Positions 1 to 6,412 of a stretch of 7,058 nt of DNA are shown piece after piece. A model generated the notes under the pieces. The model did no database searches. It had not been told where the DNA came from and was given only the letters and a program-made list of their open reading frames with translations. Both the position numbers and the translations under genes were made by a program. The stretch spans positions 1 to 7,058 of the forward strand of contig CAJMNK010000083.1 in the NCBI GenBank assembly GCA_905214905.1, read 5' to 3'. The number at the start of each line of letters is the position of its first letter. The stretch's first letter is position 1. The stretch comes from an uncultured bacterium (GTDB lineage: Bacteria > Actinomycetota > Coriobacteriia > Coriobacteriales > Coriobacteriaceae).

Positions 1-19
1 CACCGGCCCCGTCTTCGCG

Positions 20-361
20 CTATTCCGGCTTGGTTTCTACCGTGGGAGTCTTATCCGCTGCGACTGGGGTACGGGCGGTATCCATAGTCAGGCAGTGTTT
101 GGGGCAGCTTTCGATGCACTCGCCGCACACCACGCAGGCGTACGGGTCAATCGACCAGGTGCCGCCTTTGCGATCGACCGCGAGTGCGCCCGCCGGACAA
201 CGCCGAGCGCACATGCCGCAGCAGATGCACACGTCCATGTCATTGACAATATGCCCGCGCAGGCGCTCGGGCGCCGTCAGTTTCTCCTGCGGATAGCACA
301 CCGTGACCGGCTGCTTGACCATAGAACCCAAGGCCGTCTTGGCAAATGTCAGCAAACTCAT
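20..361 (-). CDS. echF: Ech-type hydrogenase ferredoxin subunit, 2x[4Fe-4S] (EchF/HycF/NuoI-like)
   Basis: This 113-aa polyferredoxin should pass electrons from soluble reduced ferredoxin to the small subunit of the hydrogenase. Seen in the sequence: two complete CxxCxxCxxxCP motifs, Cys45-48-51-55 (CICCGMCARRCP) and Cys76-79-82-86 (CVVCGECIESCP). The N-terminal stretch 1-35 is typical of NuoI/HycF/EchF subunits and probably docks on the membrane arm. Residues 92-113 form a short Thr/Pro/Lys-rich tail with no recognised role. Length is close to the usual EchF size. The ATG lies 7 nt after the echE stop, and a purine-rich GAAAGG ribosome site overlaps the end of echE, so translation is probably coupled. 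It is the last operon gene visible. No terminator can be seen in the 19 bases left, so the transcript may continue. Distinguishing EchF from HycF rests on the gene order. Confidence 0.9.
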   Translation of the reverse strand: MSLLTFAKTALGSMVKQPVTVCYPQEKLTAPERLRGHIVNDMDVCICCGMCARRCPAGALAVDRKGGTWSIDPYACVVCGECIESCPKHCLTMDTARTPVAADKTPTVETKPE

Positions 362-368
362 GCCGCGC

Positions 369-1457
369 CTACCTTTCCGTGCAGCTAATGCAGGGGTCGA
401 TGGTCAGGATAATCATGGGCACGTTGGCAAGGAGCACGCCCTGCAGCGCATGTGTCAGACCCGCCAGGTTTTGCGACGTCGGCGTTCGCACGCGAAAACG
501 GTCCAGGTTCTTGGTGCCGTTGCCGCGTACATAGTAGTACGCCTCGCCGCGCGGCTGCTCAATCACAACTTCGCCGCGCGCGCCGTCGGCCGGCGTAAGC
601 TTGGTGCGCCCGCCGATGCCGTCGTGTGGAATCTTACCGACAAGCTCCTTGATGATATCCATGGCCTGCGTGACCTCGGCGCAACGCACCTGGCAGCGGG
701 CATAGCAGTCGCCGTCGGTTGCCACGATGGGCTCAAACGCGGCCAAATCCGCATAGGCACCGTCGCCAAACATGCGCACGTCGTAGTTCACGCCCGAGGC
801 GCGACCGAACGGGCCGACCATCGAAAGCTCCAGTGCGTCCTTCTTGCTGATCACGCCCACGCCATGCAGGCGCTCGCCGCAGCTGTCGTCGTCCAAAAAC
901 GTATGCACCAGGGCATCGTAGTCAGGACGCATGGCATCGAGCGTCTGGACAATGCCCGCCAGCTCGGAATCCTCGATATCGTGCTTAAGGCCGCCGATCT
1001 CGTTAATCGACAGGATCACGCGACCGCCGCACGTGCTCTCAAAGATCTTGAGAATCTGCTCGCGCAGCGTCCACGAACGATAGAACAGCGCCTCAAAGCC
1101 AAAGGCATCGGCGAGCAGGCCCAGCCACAGCAAATGCGAGTGAATACGCGAGAGCTCGTGCAGAATGGTGCGGATATACTGCACGCGGCCGGGCACCTCG
1201 ATGTCAAGCATGCGTTCGCAGGCGCTGGCATAGCCGCAGCTGTGGCCCACGGCGCAAATGCCGCAGATGCGCTCGGCGATGTAGCCAAACTGATGCATGT
1301 CGCGCTTTTCGGTGAGCTTCTCGAGTCCGCGGTGCACAAAGCCGATCTGCGGAATTGCCTCGATGACGCGGTCGTCCTCGATTACCAGGTCCAGATGAAG
1401 CGGCTCGGGCAGCACCGGGTGCTGCGGGCCAAACGGAATTACGGAGCGATGAGCCAT
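369..1457 (-). CDS. echE: Group 4 [NiFe]-hydrogenase large (catalytic) subunit, EchE/HycE/NuoD-like
   Basis: This is the catalytic subunit (362 aa) that reduces protons to H2 at a Ni-Fe centre on the cytoplasmic side of the complex. Seen: the L1 motif RICGICAVGH (Cys65, Cys68, His72) and the L2 motif DPCISCTER (Cys356, Cys359). All four nickel cysteines are therefore present, which separates it from the NuoD subunit of complex I. The group 4 form of L2 ends in Arg instead of His. The protein stops right after this Arg, so the C-terminal peptide that HycI-type proteases remove from HycE is absent, as known for CooH and some Ech enzymes. The length matches the roughly 360-aa EchE class; HycE is longer because it carries a NuoC-like domain. 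The ATG has a perfect AGGAGG 10 nt upstream, inside the last echD codons. HycE-like or CooH-like naming is the alternative. Confidence 0.93.
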   Translation of the reverse strand: MAHRSVIPFGPQHPVLPEPLHLDLVIEDDRVIEAIPQIGFVHRGLEKLTEKRDMHQFGYIAERICGICAVGHSCGYASACERMLDIEVPGRVQYIRTILHELSRIHSHLLWLGLLADAFGFEALFYRSWTLREQILKIFESTCGGRVILSINEIGGLKHDIEDSELAGIVQTLDAMRPDYDALVHTFLDDDSCGERLHGVGVISKKDALELSMVGPFGRASGVNYDVRMFGDGAYADLAAFEPIVATDGDCYARCQVRCAEVTQAMDIIKELVGKIPHDGIGGRTKLTPADGARGEVVIEQPRGEAYYYVRGNGTKNLDRFRVRTPTSQNLAGLTHALQGVLLANVPMIILTIDPCISCTER

Positions 1458-1462
1458 GGACC

Positions 1463-2164
1463 TTACGCCTCCTTTTTCTGCTTGTCGCGGACGGCCTTGG
1501 CGGCAAGCGCCGCGCGGACCTTGGCCGCTTTCTCGGGATCCATGGCGGCGAGCTTTGCCTCCATCTCGGCAGCCTTGAGCGCGGCCTTGGCGGCAGCCTC
1601 GTCATGCTGAGCATCGGAGCCGGCAGCCGCTGCGGGCTGGGCGGCAGCAGCGCTCGCAGCACCCTCCCCTGCAGCAGCCGCAGCAGCGGCGGCCTTTTCG
1701 GCCGCGGCCTTGCGCGCCTTGGCCTCGGCGGCCGCGCGGACCTTCATGGCCTTCTCGCGCGCGGCCTTCACCTCGGGCGTGATAACGCTCATGGGTTCAG
1801 CGGTCGAGACCTGGTAGAAAAAGCCCTTAAAGTCGATCTGCATATCGGTGATGGCAAGACCGAATAGGTCGTGGACCTCATTTTCAAACGGGAATACCGC
1901 CGGATAATACGAGCTGATGGACGGAATCTCCTGGTACCGGTCGATTCCCTCGACTACCAGGTTCTCAATCGCATAGCTGCCGTCCTGCGCAATATGCTCC
2001 TGAGCAGCATGAACGTTGATAAACGTATAGACCAGACGATACGTGCCGTCGTCGACGTTGTGCTCGGCGTGCATCTGCACAAAGCGCGCGCCGACGCCCT
2101 TGAGCGCCTGGACATGCGACAGGAGCTCGTCGATCCCAACGGTGGTATAGATAGCCTTTTGCAT
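1463..2164 (-). CDS. echD: Ech-type hydrogenase NuoC-like subunit (EchD) with Ala/Lys-rich C-terminal tail
   Basis: This is the NuoC/30-kDa-like subunit of the hydrophilic arm, which holds the catalytic and small subunits together and has no cofactor of its own. Residues 1-125 form the family domain. The diagnostic segment is at 88-103, where FENEVHDLFG matches the ExEVYDLFG signature of NuoC. Residues 131-233 are a low-complexity Ala/Lys/Glu/Arg tail, including an eight-alanine run followed by Gly, that should be helical or coiled. It nearly doubles the usual EchD length (about 120 aa). The tail is highly charged at its end (RDKQKKEA), and those codons also carry the ribosome site of echE. 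The ATG overlaps the echC stop by one base (TAATG), and AAAGGAGG lies 7 nt upstream, which fixes this start. The NuoC domain call is firm; the tail has no assigned function. Confidence 0.88.
   Translation of the reverse strand: MQKAIYTTVGIDELLSHVQALKGVGARFVQMHAEHNVDDGTYRLVYTFINVHAAQEHIAQDGSYAIENLVVEGIDRYQEIPSISSYYPAVFPFENEVHDLFGLAITDMQIDFKGFFYQVSTAEPMSVITPEVKAAREKAMKVRAAAEAKARKAAAEKAAAAAAAAGEGAASAAAAQPAAAAGSDAQHDEAAAKAALKAAEMEAKLAAMDPEKAAKVRAALAAKAVRDKQKKEA
1468..1473 (-). promoter_or_regulatory. Ribosome binding site of echE inside the echD tail
   Basis: AGGAGG, preceded by an A-run, is written by the final Lys-Lys-Glu-Ala codons of echD and lies 10 nt before the echE ATG. The charged end of the EchD tail therefore doubles as the translation signal of the catalytic subunit. 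Confidence 0.7.
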
Positions 2165-2745
2165 TACTCGGCCTCCTTTGCAGCGGCGGGCGCACCGTCA
2201 GCCGTGCCTGCGTCGACACCGGCCCCGGCACCCGCAGCAGCCACAAACCCGTCCTCGCCCAGCTCAACGCCACCATCCCAGGTAGCAGCGCCGCCTACGG
2301 TAAGCGGGTCGCCGCCGGCACGCATCACGGCCTCCTTCTGGTCCAGGATGCCGCACGCCTCCACGATGGCATCGATCACGGTCTCGGGGCGAATGGCGCA
2401 TCCGGGCGCGTACACGTCCACGGGAATCGCGCGGTCCACGCCACCGATCACGTTATAGGCATCGCGGAATACGCCGCCCGAGCATGCGCAGATACCGCAG
2501 GCCACCACGCACTTGGGCTCGAGCATCTGGTTGTAAATCTGACGCACGACGGGCAGGTTCTGGGCATTGACCGACCCCGTCACCAAAAAGATATCCGCAT
2601 GCTTGGGGTTGCCGGTGTTGACCACGCCAAAGCGCTCCGCATCGAACAGCGGCGTGAGCGAGGCCAGCACCTCGATATCGCATCCGTTGCAGCTCGAGCC
2701 GTCGTAATGAATAACCCACGGCGAGCGCGACATTTTATGATCCAT
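2164..2745 (-). CDS. echC: Ech-type [NiFe]-hydrogenase small subunit, [4Fe-4S] (EchC/HycG/NuoB-like)
   Basis: This subunit carries the proximal [4Fe-4S] cluster (counterpart of N2 in complex I) and hands electrons to EchE. Seen: CNGCDIE at Cys19/Cys22, CxCSGGVF with Cys86 aligning to the third ligand, and APGCAIRPE with Cys116 as the fourth. The set is complete. Further cysteines at 79, 83, 88 and 131 are not needed for a single cluster. Residues 1-150 form the family core. Residues about 150-193 are a Gly/Ala-rich acidic extension beyond the usual size of about 150-160 aa. The chosen ATG has AGGAGG 8 nt upstream, overlapping the TAG of the fused membrane gene. A second ATG at codon 5 is worse spaced. 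The 1-nt overlap with echD suggests translational coupling. HycG-like is the alternative name, and the group 4 small-subunit assignment is secure. Confidence 0.92.
   Translation of the reverse strand: MDHKMSRSPWVIHYDGSSCNGCDIEVLASLTPLFDAERFGVVNTGNPKHADIFLVTGSVNAQNLPVVRQIYNQMLEPKCVVACGICACSGGVFRDAYNVIGGVDRAIPVDVYAPGCAIRPETVIDAIVEACGILDQKEAVMRAGGDPLTVGGAATWDGGVELGEDGFVAAAGAGAGVDAGTADGAPAAAKEAE
2172..2179 (-). promoter_or_regulatory. Ribosome binding site of echD inside echC
   Basis: AAAGGAGG is encoded in the last echC codons, 7 nt before the echD ATG, which shares one base with the echC stop (TAATG). This is a classic coupled junction. Confidence 0.7.
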
Positions 2746-2753
2746 GGATGCCG

Positions 2754-2759
2754 CCTCCT
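2754..2759 (-). promoter_or_regulatory. Ribosome binding site of echC overlapping the upstream stop codon
   Basis: AGGAGG shares bases with the TAG stop of the fused membrane gene and lies 8 nt before the echC ATG. It favours the first ATG over the one at codon 5 and suggests coupling to the membrane subunit. Confidence 0.7.
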
Positions 2760-5640
2760 AAATAAACACGTCGACGAGGATGGGCATAAGGTTGAGCAGG
2801 CCAAACACCAGCGCCACGCCCCAGCCGAGCTTAAAGCAGCTGCGCCAGGTGCTGCGTGCGAAGGTGTTGTCGATCAGCACCTCGACAAAATACGTCGCGG
2901 CCATCACGACCAGGGCTACGACCCAGCTCACCGGGTTGTCCCAAACAAAGAACATGCCCACCCACATCAAAAACAGCACGGTCTCACACCAGTGCATAAG
3001 GGTCATCTTGGCCAGCGTGCCGCCGCTCATCTCGGTGGCGACGCCCTGGACAATCTCCTGATGCGCGTGATGCGAGTACGAAAGGTCGAACGGCGACTTG
3101 CGTAGCTTGATGGTGAGCACCGCAAGCAGCGCCAAGAAAATGGGCGCGCTGTACACGATGATGGGCGCCGACTGTCCGGTCACGGCGATGGAATCAAAGC
3201 TATCGGTGGCAAGGTACAGGCCCACGCTCATCAGCAAAACGGCGGGCTCGTAGCTCATGACCTGCAGCAACTCGCGGTCGGCACCGACCTGGGCAAACGG
3301 GCTTTGCGTCGAGGCGGACGCCAGCACCACAAAGATCGCGGCGAGCGTAACCATAAAAGCGCACAGCAGCGTGTTGGAGCCCGACACAAAGATGCCGCCG
3401 CCCACGACGGTAAAGATGAGCGCGCACGCCATATAGGTATCGTCCATGGTGTTTACGCTGGCAGGGGCCTTGCGCAGCAGCTTGGCAACGTCGTAGAAGG
3501 GCTGCAGCAGGCGCGGGCCCACGCGGCCCTGCATGCGAGCCGAAAGTTTGCGGTCGATGCCGTCGATCAAGCCGCCCGCAAGCGGCGCCAGCAAGGCAAA
3601 CGCCACGGTGCCAATAAAGATGCCCACGACGCCCGAACCTTCGAAATACTTGCCGCGCAGCACCGAGGGCGCGCTCATGGCAAGCCGCTCGGGCCCAATC
3701 CATGCGCAACACAGCAGCGCAAACAAGATAATGCTGCAGCATACGACGCTACCCGCGGGGCCAATACGCTTCTCGCCAAGGGCGTCCTCCGAGTACCAAT
3801 TGCGCTTTTCGGCCTTCACCTCGTGTCCCATCGAGCCGCGGAAATGGCGATATTTGTCGGTTCCCACGCCCGAAAGGTACACGTTGACGTGCGGTTTGTT
3901 GCTCACGCGGAATGACGTCAGCAGCACCACGGCGATAAAAGCCACGATAACCACCATCAGATACATGGCGTCCTTGCCAATAACGTACGGCACGCGGCCA
4001 AACACCATGGCCAAGTAAGGCGACACCAGACCGCTCGAGATAACCGGAAACGCCACGCAGCACAGAATCAGCAGCGCGGCGATGGTGTTGAGGGCCATCC
4101 ATTCGGTCTTATGGACATTGACCTCAACGTTTTGAGCCGTGGGGTCGACGCCCGAAAGCTTGGCAAGCCACTTGCCCCAGAAGTAAAACGTCGCGGCCGA
4201 GCCAAAGGCAAGCACCATGATCATGAGCACGTTGCCGGTCTGCGCAAACGCCACCAGGGCGCCCCACTTGGACACGAGCATGCCAAACGGCGCCACAAAC
4301 ATGCCCATAATGCCCAGCATCATCAGACGCGTCAGGTGCGGCATGCGGCTGAACATGCCGTCCATGTCCTCGATATTGCGGCTGCCGATATGATGCTCGG
4401 CCGTGCCCACGCACAGGAACAGCAGCGACTTGGCCACCGTGTGGAACAAGATCAGGAAGATGGCCGCCCATACGGCCTCGGGCGCGCCGACACCCAAGCA
4501 GGCACTGATGAGGCCCAAGTTGGAAATGGTGGAGTACGCGAGCACGCGTTTGGCGTTGCTTTGCGAGATGGCCATGAGTGCAGCGAGCAAAAACGTGATG
4601 GCACCCACACTCGTGACCATAAAGCCGGTCACGGGGTAGATGGCATAGAGTGGGCTCAGCTTGACCATCAGGAACACGCCGGCTTTGACCATGGTTGACG
4701 AGTGCAGCAGGGCGCTCGTGGGAGTGGGTGCAACCATGGCACCCAACAGCCAAGTGTGGAACGGCATCTGTGCGGCCTTGGTGAGCGCGGCGAGCGACAA
4801 CAGGATGACCGGCATCACCAGCAGCGCGGACTGCGCGGTTCCGGTGCCGGAAAGCTCGATCATGCCCGAGATGGTCAGCGGCATGCCGTTAACGTGCAGA
4901 TACATAAGTCCGGCCAAAAACGCGATGCCGCCCAGCATGTTGAGGATGATTTGGGTAAAGGCGTTCTTGATGGCCTCGGGCGTACGCGTGTAGCCAATCA
5001 TAAGGAACGAACACACGGTGGTGATTTCCCAGCCGCAGAACAGCCACTCAAGGTTGTCGCTCGTCACGATGACGAACATGGCCGAGAGGAACAGGAACAT
5101 GAGCGCCAGGAACTGCGGGCGACGGTCGGGCGCGGTCTGCCCGCGCAGCGCGGCCTCGTGCTCGTCATGGGCCTGGAAGTCCTTCATGTAGCCCAGGGCA
5201 TACAAGCAGATTAGACTGCCAACGATGCCGACGGCGAGGACCATGATCACGCTCATGTAGTCCAGGTAGAGTGGCGTTGCCGTGACGGCTTCGGCCGCGG
5301 GCAGCGTCATGGCTGCAAAGGCGAGCGAGCCCACCAGCTGGACTATGCCGAGCACCGTGGTGAGCGCGTTCCTATATTTGTACGCGTTGTACAGGATGAC
5401 AGCGCACAGGATGACGTCGATAACGGAACTGATGATCGAGAGCACATGCGAGGTGCCGGGGGCAACCTCAAAGCTCTGCGGACCCGTGCCAAAAAACATG
5501 ACGGCGACTACAACTGTCACCGCCATAATAATGCCGGAGCCTATGAGCCCCGCCGCATCGCGGGCGCGGTCACCGCGCGCGAGCAGCATGCCCAGCGCCG
5601 GTACCAGCGGAAACAGGGTAAGGAAATACAGTAGCGTCAT
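2758..5640 (-). CDS. echA/echB: Fused membrane subunit: EchA (NuoL/antiporter-like) joined to EchB (NuoH/HycD-like)
   Basis: One uninterrupted 960-codon frame carries two membrane subunits that are normally separate. Residues 1 to about 578 are a proton-antiporter module. GWE (Glu205) matches the conserved TM5 glutamate of NuoL, Lys288 in TKAAQMPFHTWL matches the TM7 lysine, followed by APTPTSALLHSSTMVKAG, and HTVAKSLLF (His400, Lys404) matches the TM11-12 region. Residues 578-630 are a hydrophilic linker with the YLSGVGTDKYRHFRGSMG type of EchA C-terminus, then a hydrophobic segment at 631-648. Residues 670-960 are NuoH/HycD-like: RMQGRVGPR, DRELLQVMSYE (Glu790, Glu798) and SPFDLSYSHHAHQEIVQG (Glu862), the last typical of EchB. 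The sum of typical EchA (about 640) and EchB (about 290) nearly equals this length. It heads the operon and should translocate ions and anchor EchC/EchE. GGGGGAG lies 7 nt before the ATG. Both halves look intact. Confidence 0.92.
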   Translation of the reverse strand: MTLLYFLTLFPLVPALGMLLARGDRARDAAGLIGSGIIMAVTVVVAVMFFGTGPQSFEVAPGTSHVLSIISSVIDVILCAVILYNAYKYRNALTTVLGIVQLVGSLAFAAMTLPAAEAVTATPLYLDYMSVIMVLAVGIVGSLICLYALGYMKDFQAHDEHEAALRGQTAPDRRPQFLALMFLFLSAMFVIVTSDNLEWLFCGWEITTVCSFLMIGYTRTPEAIKNAFTQIILNMLGGIAFLAGLMYLHVNGMPLTISGMIELSGTGTAQSALLVMPVILLSLAALTKAAQMPFHTWLLGAMVAPTPTSALLHSSTMVKAGVFLMVKLSPLYAIYPVTGFMVTSVGAITFLLAALMAISQSNAKRVLAYSTISNLGLISACLGVGAPEAVWAAIFLILFHTVAKSLLFLCVGTAEHHIGSRNIEDMDGMFSRMPHLTRLMMLGIMGMFVAPFGMLVSKWGALVAFAQTGNVLMIMVLAFGSAATFYFWGKWLAKLSGVDPTAQNVEVNVHKTEWMALNTIAALLILCCVAFPVISSGLVSPYLAMVFGRVPYVIGKDAMYLMVVIVAFIAVVLLTSFRVSNKPHVNVYLSGVGTDKYRHFRGSMGHEVKAEKRNWYSEDALGEKRIGPAGSVVCCSIILFALLCCAWIGPERLAMSAPSVLRGKYFEGSGVVGIFIGTVAFALLAPLAGGLIDGIDRKLSARMQGRVGPRLLQPFYDVAKLLRKAPASVNTMDDTYMACALIFTVVGGGIFVSGSNTLLCAFMVTLAAIFVVLASASTQSPFAQVGADRELLQVMSYEPAVLLMSVGLYLATDSFDSIAVTGQSAPIIVYSAPIFLALLAVLTIKLRKSPFDLSYSHHAHQEIVQGVATEMSGGTLAKMTLMHWCETVLFLMWVGMFFVWDNPVSWVVALVVMAATYFVEVLIDNTFARSTWRSCFKLGWGVALVFGLLNLMPILVDVFI

Positions 5641-5647
5641 ACCATCA

Positions 5648-5654
5648 CTCCCCC
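5648..5654 (-). promoter_or_regulatory. Ribosome binding site of the fused echA/echB gene
   Basis: GGGGGAG on the minus strand lies 7 nt before the ATG at 5640. It supports this start for the 960-codon frame. Confidence 0.6.
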
Positions 5655-5746
5655 ATGCTAAAACGCTGCAATTGTTTAACGTTATAGCTCAATTGAGGAG
5701 TAGCGGCGGCGGGTTTTCGGTCAACTGGGGAGTTTTAGGCGTACGG

Positions 5747-5792
5747 GGTAAGGGCACGTCCGCTTTGGAGCAGAGGGCGACGTTTCCTTACC
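5747..5792. repeat. Imperfect long-stem inverted repeat in the operon leader
   Basis: GGTAAGG (5747-5753) pairs with CCTTACC (5786-5792). The stem continues inward through a wobble and a mismatch to ACGTC (5756-5760) against GACGT (5779-5783), then GC/GC past a single bulged C, closing a 13-nt loop at 5764-5776. About 15 pairs can form on either strand. No U-run follows, so it is not a simple terminator. It may be a leader RNA structure or a protein site. No known riboswitch class was recognised. Confidence 0.5.
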
Positions 5793-5889
5793 ACAGCGAC
5801 GGGCGCGCGGGCCACCGCGTGCGGCTTACTGGCCACTTTGGAGGATGTCCCAATAGGCTCGCGGCGGTCCGAAAAGTTGGCGCGGCAAG

Positions 5890-5911
5890 AAAAATGCGCC
5901 TCGTGGGCGCA
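5890..5911 (-). terminator. Intrinsic terminator of the HTH gene
   Basis: On the minus strand TGCGCC, a 5-nt CACGA loop and GGCGCA form a perfect 6-bp stem followed at once by TTTTT. It begins 12 nt after the HTH stop codon. The plus strand has no U-run after the stem, so it acts in one direction. It separates the HTH transcript from the hydrogenase operon and implies that the operon promoter lies between 5641 and 5889. Confidence 0.8.
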
Positions 5912-5923
5912 CCATCCCGTTTG

Positions 5924-6319
5924 CTATTCCATCTTTTTAACGCGCGGCTTGCGACCGCGCGGCTTATCGACCAGTGCGGACTCACCGCTCTCGCGGTACT
6001 GACGGCACCAAGCCTTGACCGAAGACTCGCTGGGAATCTTGTGCTTGATCATGGCCTCGCGAACCGTCAAGCCGTTTTCCAGACGGTCCTTAACCACAGC
6101 GAGCTTTACGTCGTACGAATAGGTGTGATGATGCGAACCGGCATTGAGAACGGCGTCGGCACCGCCCACGGCGTACGCGCGGGCCCACTGACGAGCCGTG
6201 GCCTGGGGAATGCCAAGCTCCGCGGCGAGGGCGCGATGACCGACCCCCTCTTGGAGGATCTCGACGGCGCGCTGCCTAACCTCGGGCGCATGCGTGCGAG
6301 TCCTAGTTGCTTCCGACAT
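5924..6319 (-). CDS. Tandem helix-turn-helix protein, IS150/IS3 OrfA-like, solitary
   Basis: This is a small basic DNA-binding protein (131 aa from ATG). Two HTH units are visible. The first, at about residues 14-50, reads RQRAVEIL...HRALAAELGIPQATARQWARAY. The second, at about 70-110, reads VKLAVVKDRL..TVREAMIKHKIPSESSVKAWCRQY. A basic tail PRGRKPRVKKME follows. The layout matches the N-terminal part of IS150-type OrfA, which uses it to bind element ends, but the leucine-zipper coiled coil that normally follows is absent. No OrfB/DDE integrase reading exists in the next 280 bases. An intrinsic terminator starts 12 nt after the stop, so it looks like a finished transcription unit, not a chopped insertion sequence. 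Function could be a domesticated regulator or an element remnant. A GTG at 6326-6328 is an in-frame alternative start with AAGG upstream. The gene lies upstream of and parallel to the hydrogenase operon. Confidence 0.75.
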   Translation of the reverse strand: MSEATRTRTHAPEVRQRAVEILQEGVGHRALAAELGIPQATARQWARAYAVGGADAVLNAGSHHHTYSYDVKLAVVKDRLENGLTVREAMIKHKIPSESSVKAWCRQYRESGESALVDKPRGRKPRVKKME

Positions 6320-6372
6320 ACCTGCCACTTCTTAGCCTTAACCGTTAATCTGCCTTCTTACGTGCATGTTAG

Positions 6373-6381
6373 ATAGTAGCA
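6373..6381 (-). promoter_or_regulatory. Possible extended -10 promoter for the HTH gene
   Basis: TGCTACTAT on the minus strand fits the TGnTAnnnT extended -10 pattern and would leave a leader of about 45 nt before the HTH start. The matching -35 position (6396-6401, GCTACG) is poor. This is a weak call based on pattern only. Confidence 0.25.
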
Positions 6382-6412
6382 TTTTGCTGTTCGCGCGTAG
6401 CAGTTAATTGAA

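Larger units (their letters stand above)
5641..5889 (-). promoter_or_regulatory. Upstream/leader region of the hydrogenase operon
   Basis: No gene is seen in these roughly 250 bases. By position they must hold the operon promoter, because a terminator lies just upstream and the first start codon is at 5640. I could not find a convincing -35/-10 pair. TTGACC (5719-5724) and TATAAC (5681-5686) exist on the minus strand but are 32 nt apart and so do not pair. Candidate control elements are the long hairpin at 5747-5792, the perfect palindrome CTCAATTGAG at 5688-5697, the palindrome TAACGTTA at 5677-5684, and two CAATTG copies 21 bp apart (5669, 5690). Confidence 0.5.

Noticed and set aside
1..19. 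Start of a further operon gene after echF
   Set aside because: Only 19 bases remain and no start codon with a ribosome site can be supported.
303..1610. Long plus-strand open frame of 435 codons
   Set aside because: It is antisense to echE and echD, rich in Ala/His/Arg as expected of a high-GC shadow frame, and has no domain or ribosome site.
5681..5724. TTGACC and TATAAC as a promoter pair for the operon
   Set aside because: They are 32 nt apart, well outside the normal 16-19 nt spacing.
5930..5945. Possible programmed -1 frameshift site (T AAA AAG) near the end of the HTH gene, as in IS3 OrfAB
   Set aside because: The heptamer is incomplete and the shifted frame stops without homology to OrfB.
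5788..5985. Minus-strand frame of 65 codons downstream of the HTH gene, tested as an OrfB remnant
   Set aside because: Neither this frame nor the -1 reading from the AAAAAG run near the HTH stop shows any DDE integrase motif, and the reading crosses the terminator hairpin.
5282..6376. Plus-strand open frame of 364 codons across the operon leader and HTH gene
   Set aside because: It runs antisense to two recognised genes and through a terminator. Its composition looks random and no domain is recognisable.
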